64,000 nt of DNA, from NCBI RefSeq assembly GCF_045223415.1, contig NZ_JBEQZJ010000020.1, positions 9,562-73,561 of the forward strand, in the 5' to 3' direction. This DNA comes from Hoskinsella mucinilytica (GTDB lineage: Bacteria > Bacillota_I > Bacilli_A > Erysipelotrichales > Erysipelotrichaceae). The position numbers and the translations under genes were made by a program. This document shows, one piece after another, positions 24,653 through 33,179 of this stretch (positions are counted from its first letter, which is position 1; every line of letters starts with the position of its first letter). The notes under the pieces were generated by a model. It was given only the letters and a program-made list of their open reading frames with translations. It had not been told where the DNA came from and ran no database searches.

Positions 24653-25621
24653 ATGAAAAAAACATACGGTTTATGTGTCATTGTGATCCTACTTGCTGGC
24701 ATTGGCCTGTTTATCGGCAGATATGATACCTCTGTTTATGATATCATTCAAGCTCTTATTGGCAATGGAGATCATATGACACATAGTCTGGTTTGGAATA
24801 TTCGATTGCCCAGAATTATGTTGGTGTTATTAAGCGGAGGAGCACTGGCGTTATCCGGTGTCGTTTATCAAACTGTCTTTAAAAATCCTTTGGCATCCGG
24901 TGATGTCATAGGTGCAAGTTCAGGATGTTCCCTTGGCGCTATGATTGCGATCCTTTGTGCAGGGGATTTATGGATGATTGTGGGGTTTTCTTTTATCGGA
25001 GGGCTTATTATCGTTTTATGTACCATCTTGCTGGCATCTAAGGTGAAAGGAAATCGCATATTGAATTTGGTGATTGCTGGATTGATTCTACAAGCGGTAG
25101 CGACCAGTTTTATGATGATCATAAAACTTCAGGCAGATCCTTTTCGTGAATTGGCGAATATTGAATATTGGCTCATGGGAGGCTTTTCTGATGCGTCTTG
25201 GTCACAGGTATGGTTTGTATCCATTCCCATCCTATTGTGTTGTGTTTGCTTGTATGCACTTCGTTGGCAAATACAAATGCTGAGCTTTGGTGAAGAAGCA
25301 GATACCTTAGGTGTTCCTGTGAAAAGAGTAAGACTTTTTGCTTTATTGCTAGCGACATTGTTGATATCCTCTGTGATTTCGATTGCTGGCATCGTTAGTT
25401 GGGTTGGTCTATTAGTACCACATATCATCAAAATGTTGTATCATCAGCCGTTATCGAAGAGTTTTGGCTCCATCTTCCTATGTGGTTCCTGCTTTTTGTT
25501 GTTATGTGATACATTGGCAAGAAGCTTGTTTGTGATAGAATTGCCCATTAGTGTGTTAACTAGCTTGTTTGGTGCTTTGTTTTTGATTCTATTATTTTTG
25601 AAAGGAAGGCTTCCTTTATGA
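24653..25621 (+). CDS. FecCD/MolB-type ABC transporter permease
   Basis: Hydrophobic protein of 322 aa with about nine to ten membrane segments. FecCD family blocks: 'WNIRLPRIMLVLLSGGALAL', 'LSGVVYQTVFKNPLASGDVI', 'GASSGCSLGA' and 'SIAGIVSWVGLLVPHIIKML'. It forms the homodimeric channel with the ATPase encoded next. ATG at 24653 lies just after the lipoprotein stop. The 3' end overlaps the ATPase start (ATGA). Confidence 0.9.
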   Translation: MKKTYGLCVIVILLAGIGLFIGRYDTSVYDIIQALIGNGDHMTHSLVWNIRLPRIMLVLLSGGALALSGVVYQTVFKNPLASGDVIGASSGCSLGAMIAILCAGDLWMIVGFSFIGGLIIVLCTILLASKVKGNRILNLVIAGLILQAVATSFMMIIKLQADPFRELANIEYWLMGGFSDASWSQVWFVSIPILLCCVCLYALRWQIQMLSFGEEADTLGVPVKRVRLFALLLATLLISSVISIAGIVSWVGLLVPHIIKMLYHQPLSKSFGSIFLCGSCFLLLCDTLARSLFVIELPISVLTSLFGALFLILLFLKGRLPL

Positions 25622-26433
25622 TAACCTTACAAAAGGTCAGTGTTTCTTTACACGAAAAAGAAATCTTAAAAGATATCAGTTTTGTGATTCCACAATCTCG
25701 CATCGTGATGATATTAGGAGAGAATGGAAGTGGTAAAACAACTTTGATCAAAAGTATGCTAGGTAAGCTTGCTTATGAAGGAAGTATTGCTAAGAATGGG
25801 GTAGAAATCAATACCTTAAAAGAAAAAGAAAGGGCAGCTTTATTCAGCTATGTGCCACAAATAAAAGAATTGGCGCTTGATATGCGAGTAGAAGATTGTG
25901 TGGTTGCCGGTTGTTCCAGAGAGCTTTCTTTCTTTCAAACACCAAGAAAAAAAGACTATGAGAGAGCAGAAGCTATCATGAAACAGTTTCATTTATTCCA
26001 CTTAAAGGATAAGCTATTACATGAAATCAGTGGGGGAGAACTTCAGATGTGTTATGTAGCCAGAGCCTTTTTACAAGATGCAGAAGTCATGATGATGGAT
26101 GAGCCTTGTACGTATCTAGATTATCAACGACAACACTTGTTCTTGCAGGAAACCAAGCGTTTGTGTACCAAAAAGAAAAGTATTCTTATTAGCATTCATG
26201 ACCCGAATTTAGCTCTACAATATGCAGATGAGATCCTCTTGATTCATCATGGACAATTGTTAGCACATTTGTGTAAAGAAACGCATGATATGCAAAAAGA
26301 GTGTGTTAGGTATTATAATGAAATATATGGCAGCCATTTTACATTGGCTGATAAAGAAGATCAGTTTTTGATCTGGAAGGAGAAAACGTATGTTGCAGAT
26401 ACAGCAATATGTCAGAGCGAAGAGCCTAGATGA
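25618..26433 (+). CDS. ABC transporter ATP-binding protein, FecE/MolC type
   Basis: Cytosolic ATPase powering the importer. Walker A is 'GENGSGKTT', the signature 'ISGGELQMCYVARAF', Walker B 'VMMMDEPCTYLD', and the switch His is in 'ILISIHDPNLAL'. At 271 aa it is slightly longer than usual, with a C-terminal extension that overlaps the next gene by 44 bases. The order binding protein-permease-ATPase matches fecBCD-like and molABC-like operons. Confidence 0.9.
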   Translation: MITLQKVSVSLHEKEILKDISFVIPQSRIVMILGENGSGKTTLIKSMLGKLAYEGSIAKNGVEINTLKEKERAALFSYVPQIKELALDMRVEDCVVAGCSRELSFFQTPRKKDYERAEAIMKQFHLFHLKDKLLHEISGGELQMCYVARAFLQDAEVMMMDEPCTYLDYQRQHLFLQETKRLCTKKKSILISIHDPNLALQYADEILLIHHGQLLAHLCKETHDMQKECVRYYNEIYGSHFTLADKEDQFLIWKEKTYVADTAICQSEEPR

Positions 26434-27163
26434 GGCGTATGAGCTATTGAACAAACATCGTAACAATCAGATTCTAGGAGGCATGATGTGGTTGAAGATG
26501 CAGAATCGTAACATTCCCATTGCCATCGATCTGTGTGAACTTCCACTACAAGGCATAGAAGAGACAAAGGATCATTTCGTGATTCAAGCGATGACATCAC
26601 TTCGAGATATCGAAACGCATGAAGGTTTACAAAGATATTTTAAATCGATGTTTACAGATGCCTTATCTGATATTGTAGGTGTACAGTTTCGTAATATGGC
26701 AACCTTAGGTGGAAGCTTGTATGCAAGATTTGGTTTTTCTGATGTATTGACGTTATTATTGGCTTTGGATTGCGAGGTATATCTACATCATCATGGGAAA
26801 ATGTCGATCAAGGAATATGCGGCTTCAACCCATTATGAAAGAGATATTTTAACGCATATCACGATAAAGAAGGAAACACTGCAAGGGGTATTTTTATGCA
26901 TGAGAAATTCAGCGACCGATTTATCAATATTGAATATGGCGGCAGTGAAAACAAACACCGGATATCGCTTTAGTATTGGGGCACGACCAAAGCGTGCCGT
27001 ATTATATGAATTTGCTCATGAGGATAAAGAAAAGATGATAGAGGAAATCCAAAATACGATTGTTTTGGGAAGTAATATGCGTGGTAGTCAAGAATATCGA
27101 GAACGTTTGTTATCGGCATTCATTGAGAAGGCATTCTATCAGTTAGGAGGTCCATCGCTATGA
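26390..27163 (+). CDS. Molybdenum hydroxylase FAD-binding subunit (XdhB/CoxM family)
   Basis: Carries FAD, passing electrons from the Fe-S subunit to the acceptor. 257 aa. The second FAD motif is clear ('QFRNMATLGGSLYARFGFSD'). The first, usually a GG-T/A-D stretch, reads 'ILGGMMWLKMQNR' here. The C-terminal domain ('SILNMAAVKTNTGYRFSIGA') matches the CO-dehydrogenase-flavoprotein C fold. AAGGAG (26377-26382) is 7 bases before the ATG, which supports a start inside the preceding ATPase gene. The 44-base overlap is real and implies coupling. Confidence 0.87.
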   Translation: MLQIQQYVRAKSLDEAYELLNKHRNNQILGGMMWLKMQNRNIPIAIDLCELPLQGIEETKDHFVIQAMTSLRDIETHEGLQRYFKSMFTDALSDIVGVQFRNMATLGGSLYARFGFSDVLTLLLALDCEVYLHHHGKMSIKEYAASTHYERDILTHITIKKETLQGVFLCMRNSATDLSILNMAAVKTNTGYRFSIGARPKRAVLYEFAHEDKEKMIEEIQNTIVLGSNMRGSQEYRERLLSAFIEKAFYQLGGPSL

Positions 27164-27624
27164 AGGTAAACATTAAGGTCAATGATATCATGATTCAAGA
27201 TGAGATTGCAGCAGATGTCTTGCTGTTGGATTTCTTAAGGGATCATGGTTACTATAGTGTAAAAAGAGGCTGTGAAACAAGCAACTGTGGGTTATGTACG
27301 GTTTGGATGGATGAAAAACCTATTCTATCATGTGGCATGTTGGCAGCACGTGCAAATGGACATCATATCACGACTCTAGAGGGAGTCGAAGAACAAGCAC
27401 ATGAGTTTGCCCATTATATGGCGAGCATTGGCGCAGAGCAGTGTGGTTATTGTTCACCGGGACTCATCATGAATGTACTGGCAATGGAGAAGGAATTGGA
27501 TCATCCAAGTGTTGAGGAAATCAATACTTATTTGGCCGGAAATCTATGTCGATGCACTGGATATATGGGACAGTTGCGTGCCATTGAAGCGTTCCTTCAA
27601 AGAAAGGATGAAGAGCTTTTATGA
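27160..27624 (+). CDS. Molybdenum hydroxylase [2Fe-2S] subunit (XdhC/CoxS family)
   Basis: Holds two [2Fe-2S] clusters that connect the molybdenum site to FAD. The ferredoxin-like N-terminus supplies Cys38, 43, 46 and 58 ('CETSNCGLC', 'LSCGML'). The helical C-terminal domain supplies Cys95, 98, 130 and 132 ('QCGYC', 'LCRC'). All eight ligands are present in 154 aa. It overlaps the FAD gene by four bases and the molybdenum subunit gene by four. Confidence 0.95.
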   Translation: MKVNIKVNDIMIQDEIAADVLLLDFLRDHGYYSVKRGCETSNCGLCTVWMDEKPILSCGMLAARANGHHITTLEGVEEQAHEFAHYMASIGAEQCGYCSPGLIMNVLAMEKELDHPSVEEINTYLAGNLCRCTGYMGQLRAIEAFLQRKDEELL

Positions 27625-29897
27625 AATATATCAATCAACCAGTGGTAAAAAAAGATGCCTACGCATTATTGAGTGGAAAGCCTGTTTATTGTGATGATCT
27701 GGCATTAAAAGATTGTTTGATCATTCAATTGTTACGCTCTCCTCATGCTTATGCGAAAATAAAATCCATCCATACAGAAAATGCCAAAAAAGTAGCGGGC
27801 ATAGAAGCAATCTATACATATGAAGATGTACCAAAATCACGTTTTACATTGGCAGGACAAAGCTATCCAGAGCCATCTCCTTATGATCGTTTGATATTGG
27901 ATCAAGTTGTACGCTATGTGGGAGATGAAGTTGCCATCGTTGTCGGAAAAAATGAGGCTTGTGTACAAAAAGCGATGAAGCTCATTCGTGTAGAGTATGA
28001 AGTACTTACCCCTTTATTAGATTTTACCAAAGCAATTGATCACGAGGTCATTGTACATGAAGAAGAGGACGATCGTGTTTTATGTGAGATCGGTTATGAT
28101 CGTAAACGTAATATTTGTTCTCAGGGAGAAAGTGTTGTGGGGGATGTTGATGCTGTTTTTGAAGAATGTGATGTCATACTTGAAAAAGATTATCATACCA
28201 AAGCCAATGCACAGGCAATGATGGAAACTTTTCGTTCTTATGCCTATGTCGATGCTTTCGACCGTTTGAATGTGGTAAGCTCTACTCAAATACCATTTCA
28301 TGTAAGACGTATCTTATCTCATGCTTTGGAAATACCGAAAAATAAAATACGTGTCGTAAAACCGAGGATCGGTGGAGGCTTCGGAGCGAAACAAACCGCT
28401 TGTTGTGAAATCTTTGCGGCCTTTGTTACTTGGAAATTAAAAAAGCCAAGTAAGATCGTTTATACAAGAGAAGAAACCTTTTCTTCTAGTAATTCTCGAC
28501 ATGAGATGAAAATGCATGTGAAGATCGGTGCCAAAAAGAATGGTGAAATTCTTGCGATTGATTTACATACGTTATCGAATACCGGAGCTTATGGGGAGCA
28601 TGGTCCTACTACCGTAGGATTATCAGGGCATAAATCGCTTCCTATCTATAATCATGTCAAAGCAAGTCGCTTTACCTATGACGTTGTTTATACCAATACG
28701 ATGACTGCAGGGGCATATCGTGGTTATGGAGCTACGCAAGGGCAGTTTGCAATCGAATCTGCCGTGAATGAATTGGCTGAGCAACTGAAAATGGATCCAT
28801 GTGAGTTACGTTTAAACAATATTGTCCAAGAGGATGAAGTCATGTCTCAATACTATGGAGAACATTTAAATGCATGTGCCTTGGATCGATGCTTGAAAAA
28901 AGCGATGGATATGATCGATTGGAAGCATAAGGGAATCAGACAGGATGTAGGCGATAAGGTAAGAGGCCTTGGAGTCGCTTTATCTATGCAAGGAAGTGGC
29001 ATTGCCAATGTAGATATTGCCGGTGTCATCATTAAACTTCAGGATGATGGCTTTTATACCTTGGCGATCGGTGCAACGGATATGGGAACCGGTTGTGATA
29101 CCATTTTGGCACAGATGGCCGCAGAATGTTTGGAATGTGAGGTAGAGCAAATTGTAACACAATCTGTAGATACCGATGCTTCTCCATATGATACCGGATC
29201 CTATGCTTCTGCCACGACCTATGTGACCGGAATGGCAGTTGTAAAGGCTTGTGAAATCTTAAAACAACAAATCATTCAAGAAGCGGCTATATTACTAGAG
29301 GTAGAAGAAGAACATATCACCTTTGATGGTCAACAGATCATTGCTATGGAAGATCATAAACAGATGTCATTGGCTGAATTTGCCAACACTTGTTTTGCCG
29401 GGGGAAAAGGCGCATGTTTAATGGCCACAGCTTCCCATTGTTCTCCGATTTCGCCACCACCTTTTATGGCAGGTATTGCCGAAGTAGAGGTTGATAAGTT
29501 AACGGGAAAGATCACATTGCTTGATTATGTCGCTGTGGTAGATTGTGGTACTGTGATCAATTCGAATCTAGCAAAGATACAGGTAGAAGGAGGCATTGCA
29601 CAAGGCATCGGTATGGCTCTTTATGAAGATATTTCTTATTCGAATACGGGAAGGATGAGAAATTGTTCCTTCCTTCAATATAAGATACCTACAAGAAAAG
29701 ATGTCGGTACGATTCGTGTGGATTTTGAAAGCAGTTATGAAAACAGTGGACCTTTTGGCGCTAAATCCATTGGTGAAGTTGTCATCAATACACCGGCTCC
29801 GGCCATTGCATCTGCAGTGGCACATGCGACAGGTGTGCATGTTCGTACCTTACCGATTACAGCAGAAAAGATTCTTCTACAAAAAGATGAAGATTAA
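27621..29897 (+). CDS. Molybdenum hydroxylase large subunit (xanthine dehydrogenase family)
   Basis: Binds the molybdopterin cofactor and hydroxylates a heterocycle or aldehyde using water. 758 aa: an N-terminal domain ('SGKPVYCDDL', 'RSPHAYAKIKSI') and a cofactor-binding domain with 'RIGGGFGAKQ' (about residue 250), 'AYRGYGATQGQFAIE', 'GATDMGTGCDTILAQ' and the C-terminal 'FGAKSIGEVV'. Glu719 in that last motif is the conserved catalytic base. Riboswitch and permease context point to a purine such as hypoxanthine or xanthine, but family members also oxidise nicotinate, aldehydes and other purines. No selenium-specific partner genes are adjacent. Confidence 0.92.
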   Translation: MKYINQPVVKKDAYALLSGKPVYCDDLALKDCLIIQLLRSPHAYAKIKSIHTENAKKVAGIEAIYTYEDVPKSRFTLAGQSYPEPSPYDRLILDQVVRYVGDEVAIVVGKNEACVQKAMKLIRVEYEVLTPLLDFTKAIDHEVIVHEEEDDRVLCEIGYDRKRNICSQGESVVGDVDAVFEECDVILEKDYHTKANAQAMMETFRSYAYVDAFDRLNVVSSTQIPFHVRRILSHALEIPKNKIRVVKPRIGGGFGAKQTACCEIFAAFVTWKLKKPSKIVYTREETFSSSNSRHEMKMHVKIGAKKNGEILAIDLHTLSNTGAYGEHGPTTVGLSGHKSLPIYNHVKASRFTYDVVYTNTMTAGAYRGYGATQGQFAIESAVNELAEQLKMDPCELRLNNIVQEDEVMSQYYGEHLNACALDRCLKKAMDMIDWKHKGIRQDVGDKVRGLGVALSMQGSGIANVDIAGVIIKLQDDGFYTLAIGATDMGTGCDTILAQMAAECLECEVEQIVTQSVDTDASPYDTGSYASATTYVTGMAVVKACEILKQQIIQEAAILLEVEEEHITFDGQQIIAMEDHKQMSLAEFANTCFAGGKGACLMATASHCSPISPPPFMAGIAEVEVDKLTGKITLLDYVAVVDCGTVINSNLAKIQVEGGIAQGIGMALYEDISYSNTGRMRNCSFLQYKIPTRKDVGTIRVDFESSYENSGPFGAKSIGEVVINTPAPAIASAVAHATGVHVRTLPITAEKILLQKDED

Positions 29898-30438
29898 CTT
29901 AGTGGTACTGGCAGCAGGGTATAGTACACGGTTTCTATCAAATAAATTACTTACTACGCTACAAGGAAAGCCAATGATTCAACATACCTTTGATCAGATC
30001 GATTCGACCCTGTTTTCCAAAGTAATCGTTGTGACACAATATGAAGAAATCAAAGCGTTGGCAGATACCTATGGATTCACATCTATGCATAATCCTAATC
30101 CAAAGCTGGGGATTTCTTCTTCCCTTCGATTAGGGTTACAACAATCCCTTGATAGTGATGGTTGTATGTTTCTGGTTGGTGATCAACCTTATCTCAAACA
30201 AGATAGCATTACTAAGGTATGCCTAAGGTTTGATGGACAACATATCACTTGTGCAGCAAATCAAGGACAACTTCGCCATCCTGTGATATTTCCAAAACGG
30301 TTTTATCCAGAATTGTTAACCTTATCAGGAGATCAAGGAGGAAGACAACTGATTCAAAAATATCCAAACGCATGTATATTTGTGGAAATACCATGGAATG
30401 AAACACAAGATATTGATACACCTCAACAACTAGGATAA
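29887..30438 (+). CDS. MocA-like molybdenum cofactor nucleotidyltransferase
   Basis: 183-aa NTP transferase of the MobA/MocA fold. The nucleotide loop is 'LAAGYSTRFLSNKLL', and the metal-site motif is 'FLVGDQPYLKQ'. MocA-type enzymes add CMP to molybdopterin to form MCD, the cofactor of bacterial xanthine-oxidase-family enzymes. The start codon overlaps the large-subunit gene by 11 bases, giving a natural last step for this operon. The ATG at 29887 is chosen; an upstream extension lies wholly in the previous gene. Whether it uses CTP or GTP is not provable here. Confidence 0.85.
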   Translation: MKINLVVLAAGYSTRFLSNKLLTTLQGKPMIQHTFDQIDSTLFSKVIVVTQYEEIKALADTYGFTSMHNPNPKLGISSSLRLGLQQSLDSDGCMFLVGDQPYLKQDSITKVCLRFDGQHITCAANQGQLRHPVIFPKRFYPELLTLSGDQGGRQLIQKYPNACIFVEIPWNETQDIDTPQQLG

Positions 30439-30471
30439 AGCTATTTAAGATTTCTTCATTTTTTTAAAATG

Positions 30472-30501
30472 ATGTTAGCATAAAATTATGTTATCATAAA
30501 A
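30472..30501 (+). repeat. Imperfect direct repeat at the 30520 promoter
   Basis: ATGTTAGCATAAAA (30472-30485) is repeated as ATGTTATCATAAAA (30488-30501), one base different, 16 bases apart. The second copy contains the extended -10 TGT-TATCAT (30489-30497). It may be chance in AT-rich DNA or a regulator site. Confidence 0.4.
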
Positions 30502-30519
30502 CAAATGAGGAGGTATGGA

Positions 30520-31080
30520 ATGGTTAATTTTGCGAACAAACGATATGTTTATCTTGATGAATATGTTGTGTTAAGTCCTTATGCAGAAGTCTTGTTAGGA
30601 GAGTTTGCGCATCGTCATATCAACATGATATTGTGTGTAGATACCATCATGGATTACCAAAGAATAAAAACAGAACCTAATGTTGGGTATATGAGTGATG
30701 TTTTATACGGAAAAGCGAATGATACGATTGTAAAACATATGCAAAAGAAGAAGTGGAAGGATCATCACACCATGGTGATAATGAAAGAGATATTACCATT
30801 TTCAAATACTATGACAAGCATAGGAATAGAAGATACATATGGTGATCTTTGTGCCTTTATCAACGCAAAGAATCGTTATGATCAAATCTTAATGGCTGCT
30901 TTGATCGGTATGAATGGCATAATGATTGCTTTTGTGTGTTATATGGTGTTTGTGAGTCATGCAATGCCACTTGGCTATATCATGGCTTGTATCATTTTGA
31001 TCGCCATTTCTATCTTTATCGCAATCAGTAAAGGACTGTTTCGTGGATGGGATGTGGTCACAGCTTTATTGGATATGTAA
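30520..31080 (+). CDS. Hypothetical protein with two C-terminal membrane helices
   Basis: Unrecognised 186-aa protein. The first 125 residues are polar and mixed alpha/beta ('KRYVYLDEYVVLSPYAEVLL', 'ITKMKEILPFSN'-like segments). Two adjacent membrane helices follow ('ILMAALIGMNGIMIAFVCYM', then 'LGYIMACIILIAISIFIAIS'). ATG at 30520 is supported by AGGAGG (30508-30513). It is flanked by its own extended -10 and a strong terminator, so it is a single-gene unit between the molybdenum operon and ruvAB. No function is proposed. Confidence 0.7.
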   Translation: MVNFANKRYVYLDEYVVLSPYAEVLLGEFAHRHINMILCVDTIMDYQRIKTEPNVGYMSDVLYGKANDTIVKHMQKKKWKDHHTMVIMKEILPFSNTMTSIGIEDTYGDLCAFINAKNRYDQILMAALIGMNGIMIAFVCYMVFVSHAMPLGYIMACIILIAISIFIAISKGLFRGWDVVTALLDM

Positions 31081-31105
31081 AAAAAGCCTGAAATGGCTTT
31101 TTTTT
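31078..31105 (+). terminator. Terminator after the 30520 gene
   Basis: AAAAAGCC (31081-31088), a 6-base loop, GGCTTTTT and a long T-run, starting at the stop codon. Confidence 0.88.
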
Positions 31106-31139
31106 GCTTTGTCTTTATCTAGTCTAATAGCTGGCGATG

Positions 31140-31148
31140 TGATACAAT
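31140..31148 (+). promoter_or_regulatory. Extended -10 promoter of ruvAB
   Basis: TGA then TACAAT (31143-31148), 18 bases before the ruvA ATG. Confidence 0.5.
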
Positions 31149-31166
31149 AAAGGACAGGTGATAAGT

Positions 31167-31748
31167 ATGATAGCTTTTATAAAAGGTATGATTCACAGTT
31201 ATACCAATGATTCATTGATTATTGAAAACCATGGTATGGGGTATCGAGTTTATGTTTCCAATGTAGCGGCAGTTCAATTGAACACGGAAATTACGTTATA
31301 TACCTATATGCATGTTCGTGAGGATGCTTTGACACTATTTGGTTTTCCAAGTATGGAGGAGCATGATTTATTCTTACAATTGATTTCAGTCAAAGGCGTG
31401 GGTCCTAAGACCGCTTTGACAATGCTTGGTGTATGTCCTGCACAGCAGATGATCATGGCAATTGAACAAAATGATGTGAAGACATTAAAATCTTTGCCTG
31501 GTATCGGCGCAAAGACCGCAAGTCAGATCGTATTAGATTTAAAAGGTAAATTGGTACAGGAAGTAAGCGAAATCGAAGTCGAAGAAAATATAGAACTAAG
31601 TGATGCTTTAGAGGCTTTGAAAGCTTTAGGGTATAAGAGCACAGAGTTAAATAGTATCAAAAAGGAATTGTCTTTGATGGAACATAAAAGCAGTGATCAA
31701 TATGTAAGAAGTGCTTTGACCATGTTAGCAAAGAGAAAGGGAGTCTAG
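31167..31748 (+). CDS. ruvA: Holliday junction branch migration protein RuvA
   Basis: Tetramer that holds Holliday junctions open for the RuvB motors. Domain I is 'IAFIKGMIHSYTNDSLIIEN', domain II has helix-hairpin-helix motifs 'LISVKGVGPKTALTML' and 'LKSLPGIGAKTASQIVLDLK', and domain III is the RuvB-binding C-terminus. ATG at 31167 is chosen over GTG 31158 because AGGTG overlaps the GTG and is spaced well for the ATG. 193 aa; ruvB follows after 3 bases. Confidence 0.96.
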   Translation: MIAFIKGMIHSYTNDSLIIENHGMGYRVYVSNVAAVQLNTEITLYTYMHVREDALTLFGFPSMEEHDLFLQLISVKGVGPKTALTMLGVCPAQQMIMAIEQNDVKTLKSLPGIGAKTASQIVLDLKGKLVQEVSEIEVEENIELSDALEALKALGYKSTELNSIKKELSLMEHKSSDQYVRSALTMLAKRKGV

Positions 31749-31751
31749 CAT

Positions 31752-32765
31752 ATGGAGCGAGTGGTATCAAATGAAGAACAAAGCTTTGATGAAGAGGCAT
31801 CTTTACGTCCGCAAAGCTTAAAAGAATATATTGGGCAAAAGCAGTTAAAGGAAAATTTATCTATTTTCATCGAGGCTGCCAAACAGCGTAATGAAGCGTT
31901 GGATCATGTATTGTTATATGGCCCACCAGGATTAGGGAAAACCACGCTTTCTTATATTCTGGCAAATGAAATGGGAGGAAGTATCAAAACGACCAGTGGA
32001 CCTTCCATTGAAAAAAGCGGCGATCTTGCCGCTATCTTATCTACCTTAGAAGCAGGGGATGTACTTTTTATTGACGAAATACATCGTTTGCCAAAGCAGG
32101 TAGAAGAAATTTTGTATCCTGCCATGGAGGACTATTGTATCGATATCGTGGTTGGAAAAGATAGTGCATCCGTACGTAGCATACGATTGGATCTACCACC
32201 CTTTACCCTGGTTGGAGCTACCACACGTGCTGGTGATTTGACCGCACCATTAAGAGATCGTTTCGGCATCGTTTCGCAACTAGAATTTTATACGTTAGAA
32301 GAATTGATGCAAATTCTAAGAAGAACCGCTAGGGTCATGGATACCAAGATCGAAGAAGAGGCAGTCATAGAGATTGCCAGAAGAAGTCGTGGTACGCCAC
32401 GTATCGCAAATCGATTGTTCCGCCGTGTTAGAGATTTTGCACAGGTCATGAATGATGGAGAGGTTTCTATCGATATCGCCAATATGGCTTTAGATAAGCT
32501 GAAAGTAGATCATTTGGGATTGGATGCAGTCGATCATAAATATCTAAAAGGAATCATAGAACGCTTTAAAGGCGGTCCTGTAGGTCTGGATGCCATTGCC
32601 AGTAGCATAGGAGAAGAAACCATGACACTGGAAGATGTGTATGAACCATATTTATTGCAGATCGGATTCATTAACCGAACCCCACGAGGAAGAGTGGTAA
32701 CGGAAAAAGCATATCAGCATCTTGGCTATGATCTTCGTGAAGGATTGTTTGTGCTAGAAGATTAG
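31752..32765 (+). CDS. ruvB: Holliday junction branch migration helicase RuvB
   Basis: Hexameric AAA+ motor. Walker A is 'YGPPGLGKTTLSYIL', Walker B 'VLFIDEIHRL', then sensor 'LVGATTRAGDLTAPLRDRFG' and a C-terminal winged helix ending 'FINRTPRGRVVTEKAYQHLG'. 337 aa is standard. Its 3' end overlaps by four bases the convergent membrane protein gene on the other strand. Confidence 0.97.
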   Translation: MERVVSNEEQSFDEEASLRPQSLKEYIGQKQLKENLSIFIEAAKQRNEALDHVLLYGPPGLGKTTLSYILANEMGGSIKTTSGPSIEKSGDLAAILSTLEAGDVLFIDEIHRLPKQVEEILYPAMEDYCIDIVVGKDSASVRSIRLDLPPFTLVGATTRAGDLTAPLRDRFGIVSQLEFYTLEELMQILRRTARVMDTKIEEEAVIEIARRSRGTPRIANRLFRRVRDFAQVMNDGEVSIDIANMALDKLKVDHLGLDAVDHKYLKGIIERFKGGPVGLDAIASSIGEETMTLEDVYEPYLLQIGFINRTPRGRVVTEKAYQHLGYDLREGLFVLED

Positions 32766-33118
32766 GCTTTCTTTGTTTTGGTATATGCAAGCATACAACC
32801 AATTAGAAAGAAAAGACACTTGCTGATGGTTTTAAGAATTGCCATAAATTGATAATTAGGTGTTAGTAGCATGGAGCATACAAATAACAACAATACCAAT
32901 ACAAAAGCGTGTAAGAGCGCTTTTTTTTGTGCAAGCATGCCTAATAAAACACCACCTGCCGCAAAGCTAATGATCCCACATATCCAATTTGCGATATGGA
33001 AGGTCGAAGTGGATATCAATAGAAAATAGTATAATAAAGCAAAAATCAGAGAAAATAACAATGTGGATGCGCATAGGAGTGCTAACGACTCCAGAGATAT
33101 TTTACATATCTGTTTCAT
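32762..33118 (-). CDS. TIGR04086 family membrane protein (YrzE-like)
   Basis: 118-aa protein with four predicted membrane helices and a basic C-terminus 'TKTKKA'. Helices with 'ICGIISFAAGGVLLGMLAQ' match TIGR04086, which in Bacillus (YrzE) lies between ruvAB/queA-tgt and spoVB. The role is unknown. It is on the opposite strand from ruvB and from the next gene. Recognition rests on the glycine-rich segment, size and synteny. Confidence 0.72.
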   Translation of the reverse strand: MKQICKISLESLALLCASTLLFSLIFALLYYFLLISTSTFHIANWICGIISFAAGGVLLGMLAQKKALLHAFVLVLLLFVCSMLLTPNYQFMAILKTISKCLFFLIGCMLAYTKTKKA

Positions 33119-33179
33119 AAAGCTTCACCTCAATGTATTCTATGAGAGAAAATGAATAACTATGCAAGGAGGAAATCAA

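Noticed and set aside
27621..29897. Selenium-dependent xanthine dehydrogenase
   Set aside because: No YqeB, YqeC, SelD or similar partner genes are adjacent, and the three-subunit layout is that of ordinary molybdenum hydroxylases. It cannot be excluded from sequence alone.
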